Positions 16,819 through 26,000 of a DNA stretch of 64,000 bases are shown here, one piece after another (within the stretch, counting starts at the first letter, position 1; every line of letters starts with the position of its first letter). A program made the position numbers and the translations under genes. The DNA comes from Paraburkholderia phenazinium (lineage in GTDB: Bacteria > Pseudomonadota > Gammaproteobacteria > Burkholderiales > Burkholderiaceae): NCBI RefSeq assembly GCF_900142845.1, contig NZ_FSRU01000002.1, positions 2,480,001 to 2,544,000 on the forward strand, given 5' to 3'. The notes under the pieces were generated by a model, which worked only from the letters and a program-made list of their open reading frames with translations, did no database searches and had not been told where the DNA came from.

Positions 16819-18225
16819 ATGAATAGCGGCCAAAGCGGCGTCGCGGACGCCCACGTGATCTTGCACATCGGCGCAGGATCGTTTCACCGCGCCCATCAGG
16901 CGTGGTATCTGCACCGCCTGAACGAGTTGCGCAAGGAAGGCGAACCCCGCTGGTCGCTTACCGTCGGCAATATTCGCGGCGACATGAATCCGGTGCTCGA
17001 CGCGCTCGCTGCGCAGGACGGCGTCTATACGCTCGAAACCGTGACGCCCGCCGGCGAGCGCGAGTATGAGACGGTGCGTTCGATCGAACGCGTGGTGTCG
17101 TGGTCCGAAAGCCTCGACGGTCTGATCGAAGCCGGCGCCGATCCAGCGTGCAAGATCATCGCCTTCACGGTCACCGAAGGCGGCTACTACCTCGACGAAC
17201 ACGACCGCCTCGACACCGCCAACCCGGATCTCGCAGCCGACCTGAAGGGCGGCCACACCACCATCTACGGTGCGCTGGCGGCGATACTGGAAGCCCGCGT
17301 GCGACGCAATGCCGGCGCGGTGACGCTGCAAAGCTGCGACAACCTGCGCAGCAACGGCGAGCGATTTCACGCCGGCATGAGCGAATTCCTCGAGCGGCGC
17401 GGCGCCAACGCGCTCGCCGCATGGCTCGACGCCAACACCACCTCGCCGAGTTCGATGGTCGACCGCATCACGCCGCGGCCGACCCCGGACGTGCGCGAGC
17501 GCGTGCTCGCCGCCACCGGTTTCGACGACGCCGTGCCGGTGATGGGCGAGGCGTTCATCCAGTGGGTGATCGAAGACCGTTTCTGCGCGGGACGTCCCGC
17601 TTGGGAGCGCGTCGGCGCGGAGCTGGTCGACTCGGTGGTGCCGTACGAAGAGGCCAAGATCCGCATCCTCAACGCCACCCATAGCTGCATCGCGTGGGCG
17701 GGCACGCTGGTCGGGCTGAACTACATCCACGAAGGCACGCTCGACGCCGGGATCCGCCAGTTCGCCTACGACTACGTGACCGAGGACGTGATCCCCTGCC
17801 TCACGCCGAGCCCGCTCGACCTGGCGCGCTATCGCGATGTCGTGCTGGACCGCTTCAGCAATCCGCACATCCAGGACACCAATCAACGGGTCGCCGCCGA
17901 CGGCTTCTCGAAGATTCCCGGCTTCATTGCGCCGACGCTCGCCGAATGCTTCGCGCGCGGCGTCGAACCGGCGGCCACCGCGGTGTTGCCCGCGTTGTTC
18001 TTCCGCTTTCTCGACCGCTGGCAGGCCGGCAAATTGCCGTACGCGTATCAGGACGGCGTGATGGACGAGCGCGTCGCCCGCGCCTTCTTTGCCGCACCGG
18101 ATCCGCTGCAGGCCTTCTGCGCCGACCGGCTGCTGTGGGGCAGCATGGCGCAGACGCCGCATCTGGAGAAAGCGCTGCGCGGCGCGCTGGCCCGCGTGGA
18201 TGCGTGGCTGGCGAAGCGCACCTGA
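16819..18225 (+). CDS. dalD: D-arabinitol 4-dehydrogenase (mannitol dehydrogenase family)
   Basis: 468 residues. It oxidises D-arabinitol to D-xylulose with NAD. The N-terminal [17 protein letters not shown] motif, the T-V-T-E-G-G-Y-Y segment, the catalytic lysine region [15 protein letters not shown] and [12 protein letters not shown] are all present. Overall it is closer to Klebsiella DalD as I remember it than to longer mannitol 2-dehydrogenases. The product feeds the xylulokinase encoded 155 bases downstream. No dedicated arabitol permease is adjacent; uptake may rely on the polyol ABC transporter at 28-33 kb (inference). Confidence 0.88.
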   Translation: MNSGQSGVADAHVILHIGAGSFHRAHQAWYLHRLNELRKEGEPRWSLTVGNIRGDMNPVLDALAAQDGVYTLETVTPAGEREYETVRSIERVVSWSESLDGLIEAGADPACKIIAFTVTEGGYYLDEHDRLDTANPDLAADLKGGHTTIYGALAAILEARVRRNAGAVTLQSCDNLRSNGERFHAGMSEFLERRGANALAAWLDANTTSPSSMVDRITPRPTPDVRERVLAATGFDDAVPVMGEAFIQWVIEDRFCAGRPAWERVGAELVDSVVPYEEAKIRILNATHSCIAWAGTLVGLNYIHEGTLDAGIRQFAYDYVTEDVIPCLTPSPLDLARYRDVVLDRFSNPHIQDTNQRVAADGFSKIPGFIAPTLAECFARGVEPAATAVLPALFFRFLDRWQAGKLPYAYQDGVMDERVARAFFAAPDPLQAFCADRLLWGSMAQTPHLEKALRGALARVDAWLAKRT

Positions 18226-18380
18226 GTTTCAGGAGGTTTGGGGGCGCGCCCACCGCGCCTCCAGGCTTCCGCCCTGCTCCACAACACCCCGTTCCACCCC
18301 AGGCCAGGTCTAACGCCCATGGCATCGCCCGCCGTGTGCGGCTAAAGTAGCGCATCCCCAACGACGAAGGTTCCGCGCCC

Positions 18381-19862
18381 ATGTATCTCGGCATCGACCT
18401 CGGCACGTCCGAAGTGAAAGTCCTGCTGCTTGCGTCCAATGGCCGCGTCGTCGGCACGGCAGGTTCTCCATTCACCGTCTCGCGCCCGCATCAGCGCTGG
18501 GCCGAACAGAATCCCTCCGACTGGTGGGACGGCACGCGTGCCGCCCTGTCCACCTTGCGCGCGAAGCACCCCGACGAGTTCGCCCAGGTGCGCGGCATCG
18601 GGCTGTCCGGCCAGATGCACGGCGCGGTGCTGCTCGATGCGCAAGACCGGGTGCTGCGTCCGGCCATCCTGTGGAACGACATGCGCAGCGTCGAGGAATG
18701 CGCCGAGCTGACCGAGCGGGCGCCGGAGCTGCATGAGATCGCCGGCAATCTGGCGATGCCCGGTTTCACCGCGCCCAAGCTGCTGTGGGTGGCGCGCCAT
18801 GAGCCGGAGATCTTCCGCCAGACCGCCTGCGTGCTGCTGCCCAAGGATTATCTGCGCCTGCAACTGACCGGCGACAAGGTGTCCGATCCCTCGGACGCCG
18901 CCGGCACGCTGTGGCTCGACGTGGCGAAGCGCGACTGGTCCGACACGCTGCTCGCCGCCTGCGACATGACCCGCTCGCAGATGCCGCGCCTGTGCGAAGG
19001 CAGCGAATCGTCCGGCACCTTGCGCGCCGACATCGCGCGCGAGTTTGGTCTGGGCGAAGGTGTCGTCGTCGCGGCGGGCGGCGGCGACAATGCCACCAGC
19101 GCGATCGGCATCGGCGCCACGCAACCGGGCGACGGTTTCGTATCGCTCGGCACCTCGGGCGTGCTGTGCGTCGTCGGCGACAGTTTCCGGCCGAATCCGG
19201 CTTCCGCCGTGCATGCCTTCTGCCACGCGATCCCGGACCGCTGGCATCAGATGAGCGTGGTGCTGTCGGCGGCGAGTTGCCTGCGCTGGGTTTGCAAGCT
19301 CACCTCGACCGACGAACCCACCCTGCTCGCCGAAATCGAAGCGCTCGCGCCCGACGCGCTGGCGAGCGCGCCGTTCTTCCTGCCGTATCTGTCCGGCGAG
19401 CGCACGCCGCATAACGATCCGTATGCGCAAGGCGTGTTCTTCGGCATGAACCACGCCACCGATCGCGCGCTGCTCGGCTACGCCGTGCTCGAAGGCGTGA
19501 CCTTCGCGCTAACCGACGGCCTCGACGCCCTGCGCGCGGCCGGCACCGAAGCGAGCGCGCTGTCGCTGCTGGGCGGCGGAGCGCGCAGCAACTACTGGGC
19601 GCAACTGCTCGCCGATGCGCTCAACACCACCACCCGCAAGCACGGCGGCGGCGAGACCGGCGCTGCGCTCGGCGCAGCCCGCCTCGGCTGGCTGGCCGCC
19701 GGCGGCGATCCGGCGCTGGTGCTGAGCAAGCCGCCAGTGGAAGTGGAATTCACCCCGAACCCGACCCGGCATGCGGCCTTGCGCACGCGGCTGGATGGCT
19801 TCCGGGCGTTGTACCGGCACGTACGGCCGCTGTTCGACCCGTCGCGCGAGCGGCTGGCTTAG
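18381..19862 (+). CDS. xylB: Xylulokinase
   Basis: A 493-residue FGGY carbohydrate kinase that phosphorylates D-xylulose to xylulose 5-phosphate for the pentose phosphate pathway. Seen are the N-terminal phosphate motif G-I-D-L-G-T-S-E-V-K, the substrate region G-L-S-G-Q-M-H-G, L-P-K-D-Y-L, and the ATP-binding G-G-G-A-R-S-N-Y-W-A-Q-L with E-T-G-A-A-L-G-A-A. Position after dalD matches the dal operon of enteric bacteria, where the kinase is DalK. Confidence 0.95.
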   Translation: MYLGIDLGTSEVKVLLLASNGRVVGTAGSPFTVSRPHQRWAEQNPSDWWDGTRAALSTLRAKHPDEFAQVRGIGLSGQMHGAVLLDAQDRVLRPAILWNDMRSVEECAELTERAPELHEIAGNLAMPGFTAPKLLWVARHEPEIFRQTACVLLPKDYLRLQLTGDKVSDPSDAAGTLWLDVAKRDWSDTLLAACDMTRSQMPRLCEGSESSGTLRADIAREFGLGEGVVVAAGGGDNATSAIGIGATQPGDGFVSLGTSGVLCVVGDSFRPNPASAVHAFCHAIPDRWHQMSVVLSAASCLRWVCKLTSTDEPTLLAEIEALAPDALASAPFFLPYLSGERTPHNDPYAQGVFFGMNHATDRALLGYAVLEGVTFALTDGLDALRAAGTEASALSLLGGGARSNYWAQLLADALNTTTRKHGGGETGAALGAARLGWLAAGGDPALVLSKPPVEVEFTPNPTRHAALRTRLDGFRALYRHVRPLFDPSRERLA

Positions 19863-19933
19863 GGATGACATTCATGCCGGAATCGGCAGGCTGAGCGGCT
19901 GCTATCATCGGCGCAAACCACAAGAAGCCCATC

Positions 19934-20881
19934 GTGCCCAAGTCCAACGAAAAACTCGACCTCGCCACGCGCGCCGCCTGGCTCTACTACGTGGCCGGCA
20001 ACACCCAGAACGAAATCGCCGAGAAGCTGCAGGTCTCGCGACCGGTGGCGCAACGGCTGGTCGCGTTCGCCGTCGAGAAGAACCTGATCCGGGTGCGGGT
20101 CGACCATCAACTAGCCGATTGCCTCGCGCTCGCCGAGCAGCTATCGAAGCGCTACGGCCTGTCGATGTGCGAGGTGGTGCCGGTGGACAGCGACACCTCC
20201 GAAGAGATCGACCGCAAGCTGGCGGTCGCCGGCGCGCAGGTGATGGAGCGGTATCTGAACGAAGATAAGCCGATGGTGGTCGCGGTGGGCAGCGGCCGGA
20301 CCCTGAAAGCCGCGGTCGATCAGATCGCCCAGCTGGACCGTCCGCAGCACCGGCTGGTCTCCATGGTCGGGGCGATCGCCCAGGACGGCTCCTCGAACCG
20401 CTATGACGTCGCGCTGCACATCTCCGAGAAGACCGGCGGCAAGCACTTTCTGCTGCCCGCGCCGCTGCTCGCCGATAGCGAGGCCGAACGCGCGCAGTGG
20501 TGCAATCACCGGCTGTACCGGATCGTCGAATCGTTGACGAGCGAGGCGGATGTCGCGTTTGTCGGGATCGGCAATGTTGGGCCGCACTGTCCGCTGCACG
20601 AGGATGGCTTCATTACCGCGGCGGAAGTGAAGGAACTGATGCAGCACAAGGCGGTGGCCGAGATGCTCGGCTTGCCGATCGACGCAACCGGCGCGCATGT
20701 CGAATCGTCGACGGGGCAGCGCGTGACCAGCGTCGCACTGGATTCGCCGCCGCGGCGCCCGACGATCGGCTTCGCCGGCGGCGAACGCAAGCGCGATGCG
20801 GTGATTGCGGTGCTGAAAGGCGGATGGCTGTCGGGGCTGGTGACCGACGAGCGGGTTGCGCGCGCGGCGCTGGAAGCGTGA
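19934..20881 (+). CDS. SorC/DeoR-like sugar-binding transcriptional regulator
   Basis: 315 residues, GTG start. An N-terminal helix-turn-helix (N-T-Q-N-E-I-A-E-K-L-Q-V-S-R-P-V-A-Q-R) is followed by a SorC-type sugar-binding domain with V-A-V-G-S-G-R-T-L and F-V-G-I-G-N-V-G. SorC proteins act as tetramers responding to phosphorylated sugars. It lies 71 bases after xylB, so it likely controls dalD-xylB and corresponds in role to DalR (inference). Confidence 0.85.
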   Translation: MPKSNEKLDLATRAAWLYYVAGNTQNEIAEKLQVSRPVAQRLVAFAVEKNLIRVRVDHQLADCLALAEQLSKRYGLSMCEVVPVDSDTSEEIDRKLAVAGAQVMERYLNEDKPMVVAVGSGRTLKAAVDQIAQLDRPQHRLVSMVGAIAQDGSSNRYDVALHISEKTGGKHFLLPAPLLADSEAERAQWCNHRLYRIVESLTSEADVAFVGIGNVGPHCPLHEDGFITAAEVKELMQHKAVAEMLGLPIDATGAHVESSTGQRVTSVALDSPPRRPTIGFAGGERKRDAVIAVLKGGWLSGLVTDERVARAALEA

Positions 20882-20908
20882 AGTCAAGGCGCGCCGTCCG
20901 TTAAGCCG

Positions 20909-20934
20909 GGGCGGCCCCCTGCTGAGCCGCCCCG
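20909..20934. terminator. Hairpin between convergent sorC-like regulator and NCS1 permease
   Basis: GGGGCGGC (20909-20916) and GCCGCCCC (20927-20934) make a perfect 8-base stem with a 10-base loop, placed exactly between two convergent stop codons. There is no T tract, so it is a weaker intrinsic terminator candidate. Confidence 0.4.
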
Positions 20935-20936
20935 CT

Positions 20937-22289
20937 CTAGCCCCGCACGAACCACGTCCGCTTCGCCGACATCAGCATCCCCCGATAGACGAGCCACGAC
21001 ACGCCAAAGCTCGCCGGTGCGGAGAACGACTGCGCCAACCCCGGCACATTCATCAGCACGAGGCCAGCGAACGCCCCCGCAAACCATGCCGTCAAACCGC
21101 CCGGGTTAAAAGCCGGCACGTGCGAGTCGCGGCACTCGATCTCACCGCCCAGCAGTTCGTCATAGCGGGTCGAGAGGATATGCGCGAGCGCCACGCCGAC
21201 CCACGCAACCACAAAGATCCCCTGATAAGCAAGCGCCTGCAGTATCTTCGAAAACACGTCGGCCATCATCAAGCCGTAGACGACCACCCCGACGACGAGT
21301 GCCCACACGAACTTCGGCGCGCGCAGCCCTGCCGCTTTCTGAAAGAAGGCCTGCATATTGATCGCCGCGAGATAGTAGTTCGCGGTATTGATGCGCGACT
21401 GCGTCACCCACACGAACAGCAAGCCCCAGATGCCCATCAGTTTGAGCAACGCGAGCACGACCGACACTTCGGAGAGCGCACCGAGCGACGGGATCGAGCT
21501 GACCAGATAGATGCCGACCGCGCCGTTCAAAAGGAACGTCACCAGATAGAACGGCATGCCGAAGTTGAAACGGCCGTGGTACGTCGCATCCTGTTTGCGG
21601 CCGAAGCGCGCATAGTCGAACGTGAACATCATCAGCACCCAGACGCCCATGTAGTAGACGAAGCAACTCCACCAGCCGTTGGCCGGCAGCGCGCCCTTGG
21701 GTCCGAAATCGAGCCACGCCGGGTTATAGCCGTATTCGTGCGTGGTCAGCACGACCGCCGCCACCAGCCCAAGCAGATAGAACGGCAGCAGCACGCCGTT
21801 GAACCTGTCGAGCCAGTGCTGCACGCTGCCGAACACGAGCGGCACGCTATAGCACACGACGATCAGCGCGGCCCACCGATAATCGAGCAGCGGAAACAGA
21901 CTGTGTGCCGCGACGGCTATCACCGAGCCTTCGAATACCGCGTAGTAAATCGCCGTGGCGAAAAAAATCAGCGTGGCGAGCGCCGCTCCGGCGCTGCCGA
22001 ACAGCACCCGCGAAAACAGCGCGACAGACAGCCCGGTGCGAATCGCGTAGCGGCTGATGACCGAGTTGACGAGCCCATATGACACCACCGACAACGCCAT
22101 CCCGATCAGCGCGTTGCGCGCACCGTAGGTGAGTGCGAGGGTCGCGCCCACGACGATATAGAACACCGCGCTGCAAACCGCCCACCACGCCATCGTGAGC
22201 GAAAACGCGGGCATCCGGGCGTTCTCCGGAATGGCGAGCGTGGATAGATCCAGCTCTCCTTCGGCTGCTTCCTGTGCCAGGTTGGCCAT
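20937..22289 (-). CDS. NCS1 family (purine-cytosine permease-like) transporter
   Basis: A 450-residue integral membrane protein with about 12 hydrophobic segments. The N-terminal W-W-A-V-C-S-A-V-F-Y region and the Y-G-A-R-N-A-L-I-G motif match cytosine/allantoin/hydantoin-type NCS1 permeases, which are sodium or proton symporters of nucleobase-related rings. The start follows a strong GAGGAG. It is the last gene of the pxpA-to-pxpC operon, 121 bases after pxpC. It may bring in the substrate of the biotin-dependent enzyme encoded upstream; the substrate cannot be read from sequence. Confidence 0.82.
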   Translation of the reverse strand: MANLAQEAAEGELDLSTLAIPENARMPAFSLTMAWWAVCSAVFYIVVGATLALTYGARNALIGMALSVVSYGLVNSVISRYAIRTGLSVALFSRVLFGSAGAALATLIFFATAIYYAVFEGSVIAVAAHSLFPLLDYRWAALIVVCYSVPLVFGSVQHWLDRFNGVLLPFYLLGLVAAVVLTTHEYGYNPAWLDFGPKGALPANGWWSCFVYYMGVWVLMMFTFDYARFGRKQDATYHGRFNFGMPFYLVTFLLNGAVGIYLVSSIPSLGALSEVSVVLALLKLMGIWGLLFVWVTQSRINTANYYLAAINMQAFFQKAAGLRAPKFVWALVVGVVVYGLMMADVFSKILQALAYQGIFVVAWVGVALAHILSTRYDELLGGEIECRDSHVPAFNPGGLTAWFAGAFAGLVLMNVPGLAQSFSAPASFGVSWLVYRGMLMSAKRTWFVRG

Positions 22290-22410
22290 GATCGTACTCC
22301 TCAGTACACCTATGAATTAGGAAATGGCGCCACCACACCGCATGCGGCACAGTGGCGACACGTGAATGACAACCGGTATTGCGAGAAACGGCGAACGTAC
22401 GACTCGCGCG

Positions 22411-23406
22411 CTAGCGCAGCAGCACCTCGCGCAGACGCGCAAGCCGCAATTGCGCGTCGCGTCGCGCGGCGAGCGCCTGCGCCATCGTGACCGGTACGAA
22501 GCGAGCCAGATGGTTGGGCTGCATTTGACCGATCACATCCATGTCGGCGCTGATCACCGTGCCGATGGTCGCGTAGCCGCCACCCGACACCGCATCCCGA
22601 TGCAGGATGATCGGCTCGAGGCCAGCCGGCACCTGGATGGACCCGATCGGATAGCAGGCGTCGACAATGTTCGAGGGATCCGCGCCGGCACCGAACGGCT
22701 GCTCGCGTTCGCGGAATGTGAGGGGACGTCCCTGCTTGTAGCGGTAGCCGATGCGATCTGCTTCGGGCGCAACCGCCCACGTGTCTTCAAAGAACGTACG
22801 GGCCGATTCGTCCGTCAGACGATGATGGTAGAGCCCCGGCAGCACGCGCAATTCCACCTCCCGCGCGAGCGGCACGCGCAAGGCATCGGGAAGTACCGCG
22901 CCTTCGCGTACCGGACCTCGTACACTGCCGACGCTCAGGCTGTCGCCCTTCTGCAGACGCCGTCCCTCAAGGCCGCCAATCGCACCCAGTGTGTACGTCG
23001 AGCGACTGCCCAGCACGACCGGCACATCGATCCCGCCCGCCACCGCAAGGTACGCTCGGGCACCGCCTTTCACGTAGTCGAACGTCAGCGTGCTGCCCGC
23101 CTTGATACGCAACGCCACATTGCATGCCTGCACCGCGCCGTCGATCTTCGGCGTCATCTCGGCGCCGGTCACCGCGATTAACGTCTCCACGTTGAACAGC
23201 AGTTGCGGTCCGAGCAGCGTGCACTCCAGCACCGCCGTCTCCTCGGCATTGCCGACCAGCAGATTGGCCGCCCGCAGCGCGTATTGATCGAGCGCGCCTG
23301 AGGGAGGAATGCCGACGTGGTAATACCCTTGCCGGCCGGTATCCTGCACCGAGGTAGCCAGACCGGGCTTGACCACCTCGATCGCCTTGAGCAAGTCAGT
23401 TAGCAT
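22411..23406 (-). CDS. pxpC: KipA/PxpC-type biotin-dependent carboxyltransferase subunit
   Basis: 331 residues, the AHS2/KipA domain. Signature V-Q-D-T-G-R-Q-G-Y-Y-H-V-G-I-P-x-S-G-A-L-D-Q-Y-A near residues 20-43, then L-V-G-N-x-E-x-x-A-V-L-E-C-T and G-G-I-D-V-P-V-V-L-G-S-R-S-T-Y. The C-terminal G-G-Y-A-T-I-G-T-V-I-S-A-D segment is also typical. In urea carboxylase this domain with the KipI domain forms the carboxyltransferase; in PxpABC it is part of ATP-dependent 5-oxoprolinase. The start at 23406 overlaps pxpB by 11 bases and has GGAGG upstream. The adjacent biotin carboxylase and carrier genes favour a biotin-dependent role. Confidence 0.87.
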   Translation of the reverse strand: MLTDLLKAIEVVKPGLATSVQDTGRQGYYHVGIPPSGALDQYALRAANLLVGNAEETAVLECTLLGPQLLFNVETLIAVTGAEMTPKIDGAVQACNVALRIKAGSTLTFDYVKGGARAYLAVAGGIDVPVVLGSRSTYTLGAIGGLEGRRLQKGDSLSVGSVRGPVREGAVLPDALRVPLAREVELRVLPGLYHHRLTDESARTFFEDTWAVAPEADRIGYRYKQGRPLTFREREQPFGAGADPSNIVDACYPIGSIQVPAGLEPIILHRDAVSGGGYATIGTVISADMDVIGQMQPNHLARFVPVTMAQALAARRDAQLRLARLREVLLR

Positions 23407-24271
23407 CGAGCACCTCCACCAGTGAGCGGTTGTACGCGTCAGGATCACGCATGAAAGCGTCTAGCGAAAAATTCACGGGCCGCACGCGCAACGAAAACGT
23501 GCCGGCCTCGACTTCGGCGAGCGCCTTGTCGTAGGTGTCGCGGTCGATCGGCTTGAACTTCACGATATCGCCGGGCCTGAAAAACACCATGAAGTCACGC
23601 AGATAGTCGAGACGCTGTGCCGGATCGAAGATCGGCGCAGGCGTCACGCCGAACATCTGATAGCCGCCCGCACCCCGCACCGAGTAGATACAGCCGAAGC
23701 AGCCGCCGTGACCGACCGTCAGCTTCGGCGTATCGGTGCGCGGCCGCAGGTACTTGGGCACCTGCAAGTGCCGCTTGCGTTCGACCATCTGGAACATGAA
23801 CGGCAGACCCGCCACGAAGCCGACCATCGAGACAAACCACGGCGACCCGGCGTGCGCAGCGATGAAGGCATCCACGTCACCGTATCCGTTGATACGGGCG
23901 GCGTATTGCAGATCGGTCGAGTCGGGATCCTGGTGGCGTTCGCGAAAGCGCATCAGCGTTTCGTGGGTCCACGGGTCGTTGTAGAGCACCGGCACTTCGA
24001 CGATGCGCGTCGCGATGTTCAGATCGGCGGCGCCGACCTCCGCCTCGATCGTCTGGAGCAGCGCAAGCAGTACATCAGGCGCGATGATGTCCGGGTTGTA
24101 GCGCACCTGATATGACGCGTTCGCCGGACAGATCTCGGTGACGCCCGCCACTTTGCGGCGTTGCAGTTCGCGCGTGATCGCCGTCCCCTTGAAGAACGCA
24201 TCGAGCGACATGTCCTCGCTGATCTCGACGAAGATGAATTCATCGCCACCGAACGTGTACCGAATCGTCAT
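23396..24271 (-). CDS. pxpB: KipI/PxpB-type carboxyltransferase subunit (long form)
   Basis: 291 residues, longer than typical PxpB/KipI proteins (about 220-240). The AHS1 signature F-V-A-G-L-P-F-M-F and P-R-x-x-T-P-K-x-x-V-G-H-G-G-x-F-G-C-I-Y-S is in the middle, followed by G-G-Y-Q-M-F-G-V-T-P-A-P-I-F-D. The extra length sits mainly after the F-R-P-G-D-I-V-K-F segment, as in the urea-carboxylase version of the domain. The ATG overlaps the biotin carboxylase stop in an ATGA, so the two are coupled. Product unknown; see the operon finding. Confidence 0.85.
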   Translation of the reverse strand: MTIRYTFGGDEFIFVEISEDMSLDAFFKGTAITRELQRRKVAGVTEICPANASYQVRYNPDIIAPDVLLALLQTIEAEVGAADLNIATRIVEVPVLYNDPWTHETLMRFRERHQDPDSTDLQYAARINGYGDVDAFIAAHAGSPWFVSMVGFVAGLPFMFQMVERKRHLQVPKYLRPRTDTPKLTVGHGGCFGCIYSVRGAGGYQMFGVTPAPIFDPAQRLDYLRDFMVFFRPGDIVKFKPIDRDTYDKALAEVEAGTFSLRVRPVNFSLDAFMRDPDAYNRSLVEVLDAN

Positions 24272-25704
24272 GCTGCCTCCGCGGATAGTTGGGCGCGCCA
24301 GCCGGTCATCCACGCCTCGAGATAGTTGGTGTGATAGCGGCCGGCGCGCACGTCCTCATCGGACAGCAGCGCGCGGTGTAGCAATGCCGTCGTTTTCACG
24401 CCGCCAATGCGCAACTCGCCCAACGCCCGCTCGAGTCGCGCCAGCGCCGCGGGCCGGCTCTCGTCGGACACGATCAGTTTGGCAAGCAGGGAATCGTAGA
24501 ACGGCGGCACGGCGTACCCCTGATACAGCATCGAATCGATGCGCACACCTGGGCCGGTCGGCCACACGAGTTCGTCGATCCGCCCGGGATTCGGGCGGAA
24601 ATCCTGCTCGGGATCTTCCGCGTTGATCCGGCATTCGAGCGCGGCACCCCGCATCGTGATGTCACCCTGACGGAAACGCAACGGCTCCCCATCGGCAATG
24701 CGCAGCGTTTCCCGTACCAGGTCGACGCCTGTGATCGCCTCGGTGACCGGATGCTCGACCTGAATGCGCGTGTTCATTTCGATGAAATAAAACTCGCCGC
24801 GCGTATCGTCGAACAGGTATTCCAGCGTCCCCGCACTGCGATAGCCGACTTGCCGTGCCAGCCGCGTGGCGGATGCGCACAGCACCTCGCGCAATGCCGG
24901 GGTGAGCGACGGCGAAGGCGCTTCCTCGAGGATCTTCTGGCGGCGCCGCTGCAGCGAGCACTCGCGCTCGAACAGGTGAACCACGTCTTTGCCGTCGCCT
25001 AGCACCTGTACTTCGATATGCCGCGCACAGGCAATGAAGCGTTCCAGATACACGCCGCCATCGCCGAATGCGGCCTGCGCTTCGCGTTGCGCAAGCGGCA
25101 ACTCGGCGTCGAGCTGCGCGGCGTCGTGGGCGACGCGAATGCCCCGTCCACCGCCCCCGGCGGCCGCCTTGATCATCACCGGATAACCGATGCGAGCGGC
25201 AATCTCGCGTGCTTCACCGAGCGACAAAACAATGCCGTTACTGCCTGGCACGGTCGGCACATCGGCGCGCTGCGCCGTTTCGCGAGCGCGGGCCTTGTCG
25301 CCCATGGTCGCTATCACGGTTGACGAGGGTCCGACGAAGATCAGCCCTGACGCTTCGACCTGCGCCGCAAAGGCGGCGTTCTCCGACAGGAAGCCGTAGC
25401 CGGGGTGAATAGCGTCCGCGCCGCATTGCTTCGCTGCGGCCAGAATCGCCGCCGGATTCAGATAGCTCTTCACCGCGTGCGCCGGACCGATAGGCACGGC
25501 TTCGTCCGCCATGCGCGCCGCCAGACTGTCGCGGTCGGCATCGCTGACGGCGGCGACCGCGCGCATGCCCAACTCGTGCGCCGCGCGAATCACCCGCACT
25601 GCGATCTCGCCGCGGTTCGCCACCAGCACGGTGCGAATACGCTGCGGCCGATAGAAGCTTGTCGTGGAAGCGTTCGTGTCCAGCGGATTGCTTGCATTTG
25701 TCAC
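24268..25704 (-). CDS. Biotin carboxylase (AccC-like), dedicated to the PxpBC-type enzyme
   Basis: A 478-residue ATP-grasp enzyme that carboxylates biotin on a carrier protein using ATP and bicarbonate. N-terminal V-L-V-A-N-R-G-E-I-A-V-R, the H-P-G-Y-G-F-L-S-E-N motif, the glycine-rich A-A-A-G-G-G-G-R-G-I-R loop, E-C-S-L-Q-R-R-x-Q-K and the catalytic E-M-N-T-R-I-Q-V-E-H-P-V-T-E are all intact. About 20 non-conserved residues precede the domain. The GTG start lies one base after the BCCP stop. Housekeeping accBC genes are normally elsewhere, so this is a second, pathway-specific copy (inference). Confidence 0.92.
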   Translation of the reverse strand: MTNASNPLDTNASTTSFYRPQRIRTVLVANRGEIAVRVIRAAHELGMRAVAAVSDADRDSLAARMADEAVPIGPAHAVKSYLNPAAILAAAKQCGADAIHPGYGFLSENAAFAAQVEASGLIFVGPSSTVIATMGDKARARETAQRADVPTVPGSNGIVLSLGEAREIAARIGYPVMIKAAAGGGGRGIRVAHDAAQLDAELPLAQREAQAAFGDGGVYLERFIACARHIEVQVLGDGKDVVHLFERECSLQRRRQKILEEAPSPSLTPALREVLCASATRLARQVGYRSAGTLEYLFDDTRGEFYFIEMNTRIQVEHPVTEAITGVDLVRETLRIADGEPLRFRQGDITMRGAALECRINAEDPEQDFRPNPGRIDELVWPTGPGVRIDSMLYQGYAVPPFYDSLLAKLIVSDESRPAALARLERALGELRIGGVKTTALLHRALLSDEDVRAGRYHTNYLEAWMTGWRAQLSAEAA

Positions 25705-25705
25705 G

Positions 25706-25948
25706 TTAGGCCTCGACTCGCATCAGAACCTGCCCGGCATCCACCGGCTCGCCGTCTTCGACGAGAATCTCGGTGACTTGTCCGCTCACAGTCGTTTCGA
25801 CGTCGCTGAACTGCTTCATCACCTCCACCAGTCCTACCACGGTGCCGTCTGTAACCGACGCGCCTACTTCGACGTACGGTGCCGCATCCGGCGATGCCCG
25901 CCGGTAAAAGGTGCCCGGCAAGGGACTGACGATGTCGTGTTGTGCCAT
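25706..25948 (-). CDS. Free-standing biotin carboxyl carrier protein (short)
   Basis: 80 residues: only the biotinyl domain, without the proline/alanine-rich N-terminal arm of acetyl-CoA carboxylase AccB (about 150 residues). The biotin site is V-E-V-M-K with Lys45, where M-K is kept but the first residues differ from the common A-M-K-M. S-P-L-P-G-T-F-Y and E-x-G-x-x-V are also typical. The start follows GAGGAG. It lies between pxpA and the biotin carboxylase, so it is the likely carrier for this enzyme complex. Confidence 0.9.
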   Translation of the reverse strand: MAQHDIVSPLPGTFYRRASPDAAPYVEVGASVTDGTVVGLVEVMKQFSDVETTVSGQVTEILVEDGEPVDAGQVLMRVEA

Positions 25949-26000
25949 CTGTGTGCTCCTCAAGTCTGATTTGATGCTGATACGGCTCTGATGATGGGTG

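Noticed and set aside
16777..18162. 461-codon open frame on the minus strand
   Set aside because: Antisense to dalD, composition typical of mirror frames.
20856..22082. 408-codon open frame on the plus strand
   Set aside because: Antisense to the NCS1 permease, whose membrane segments are clear on the minus strand.
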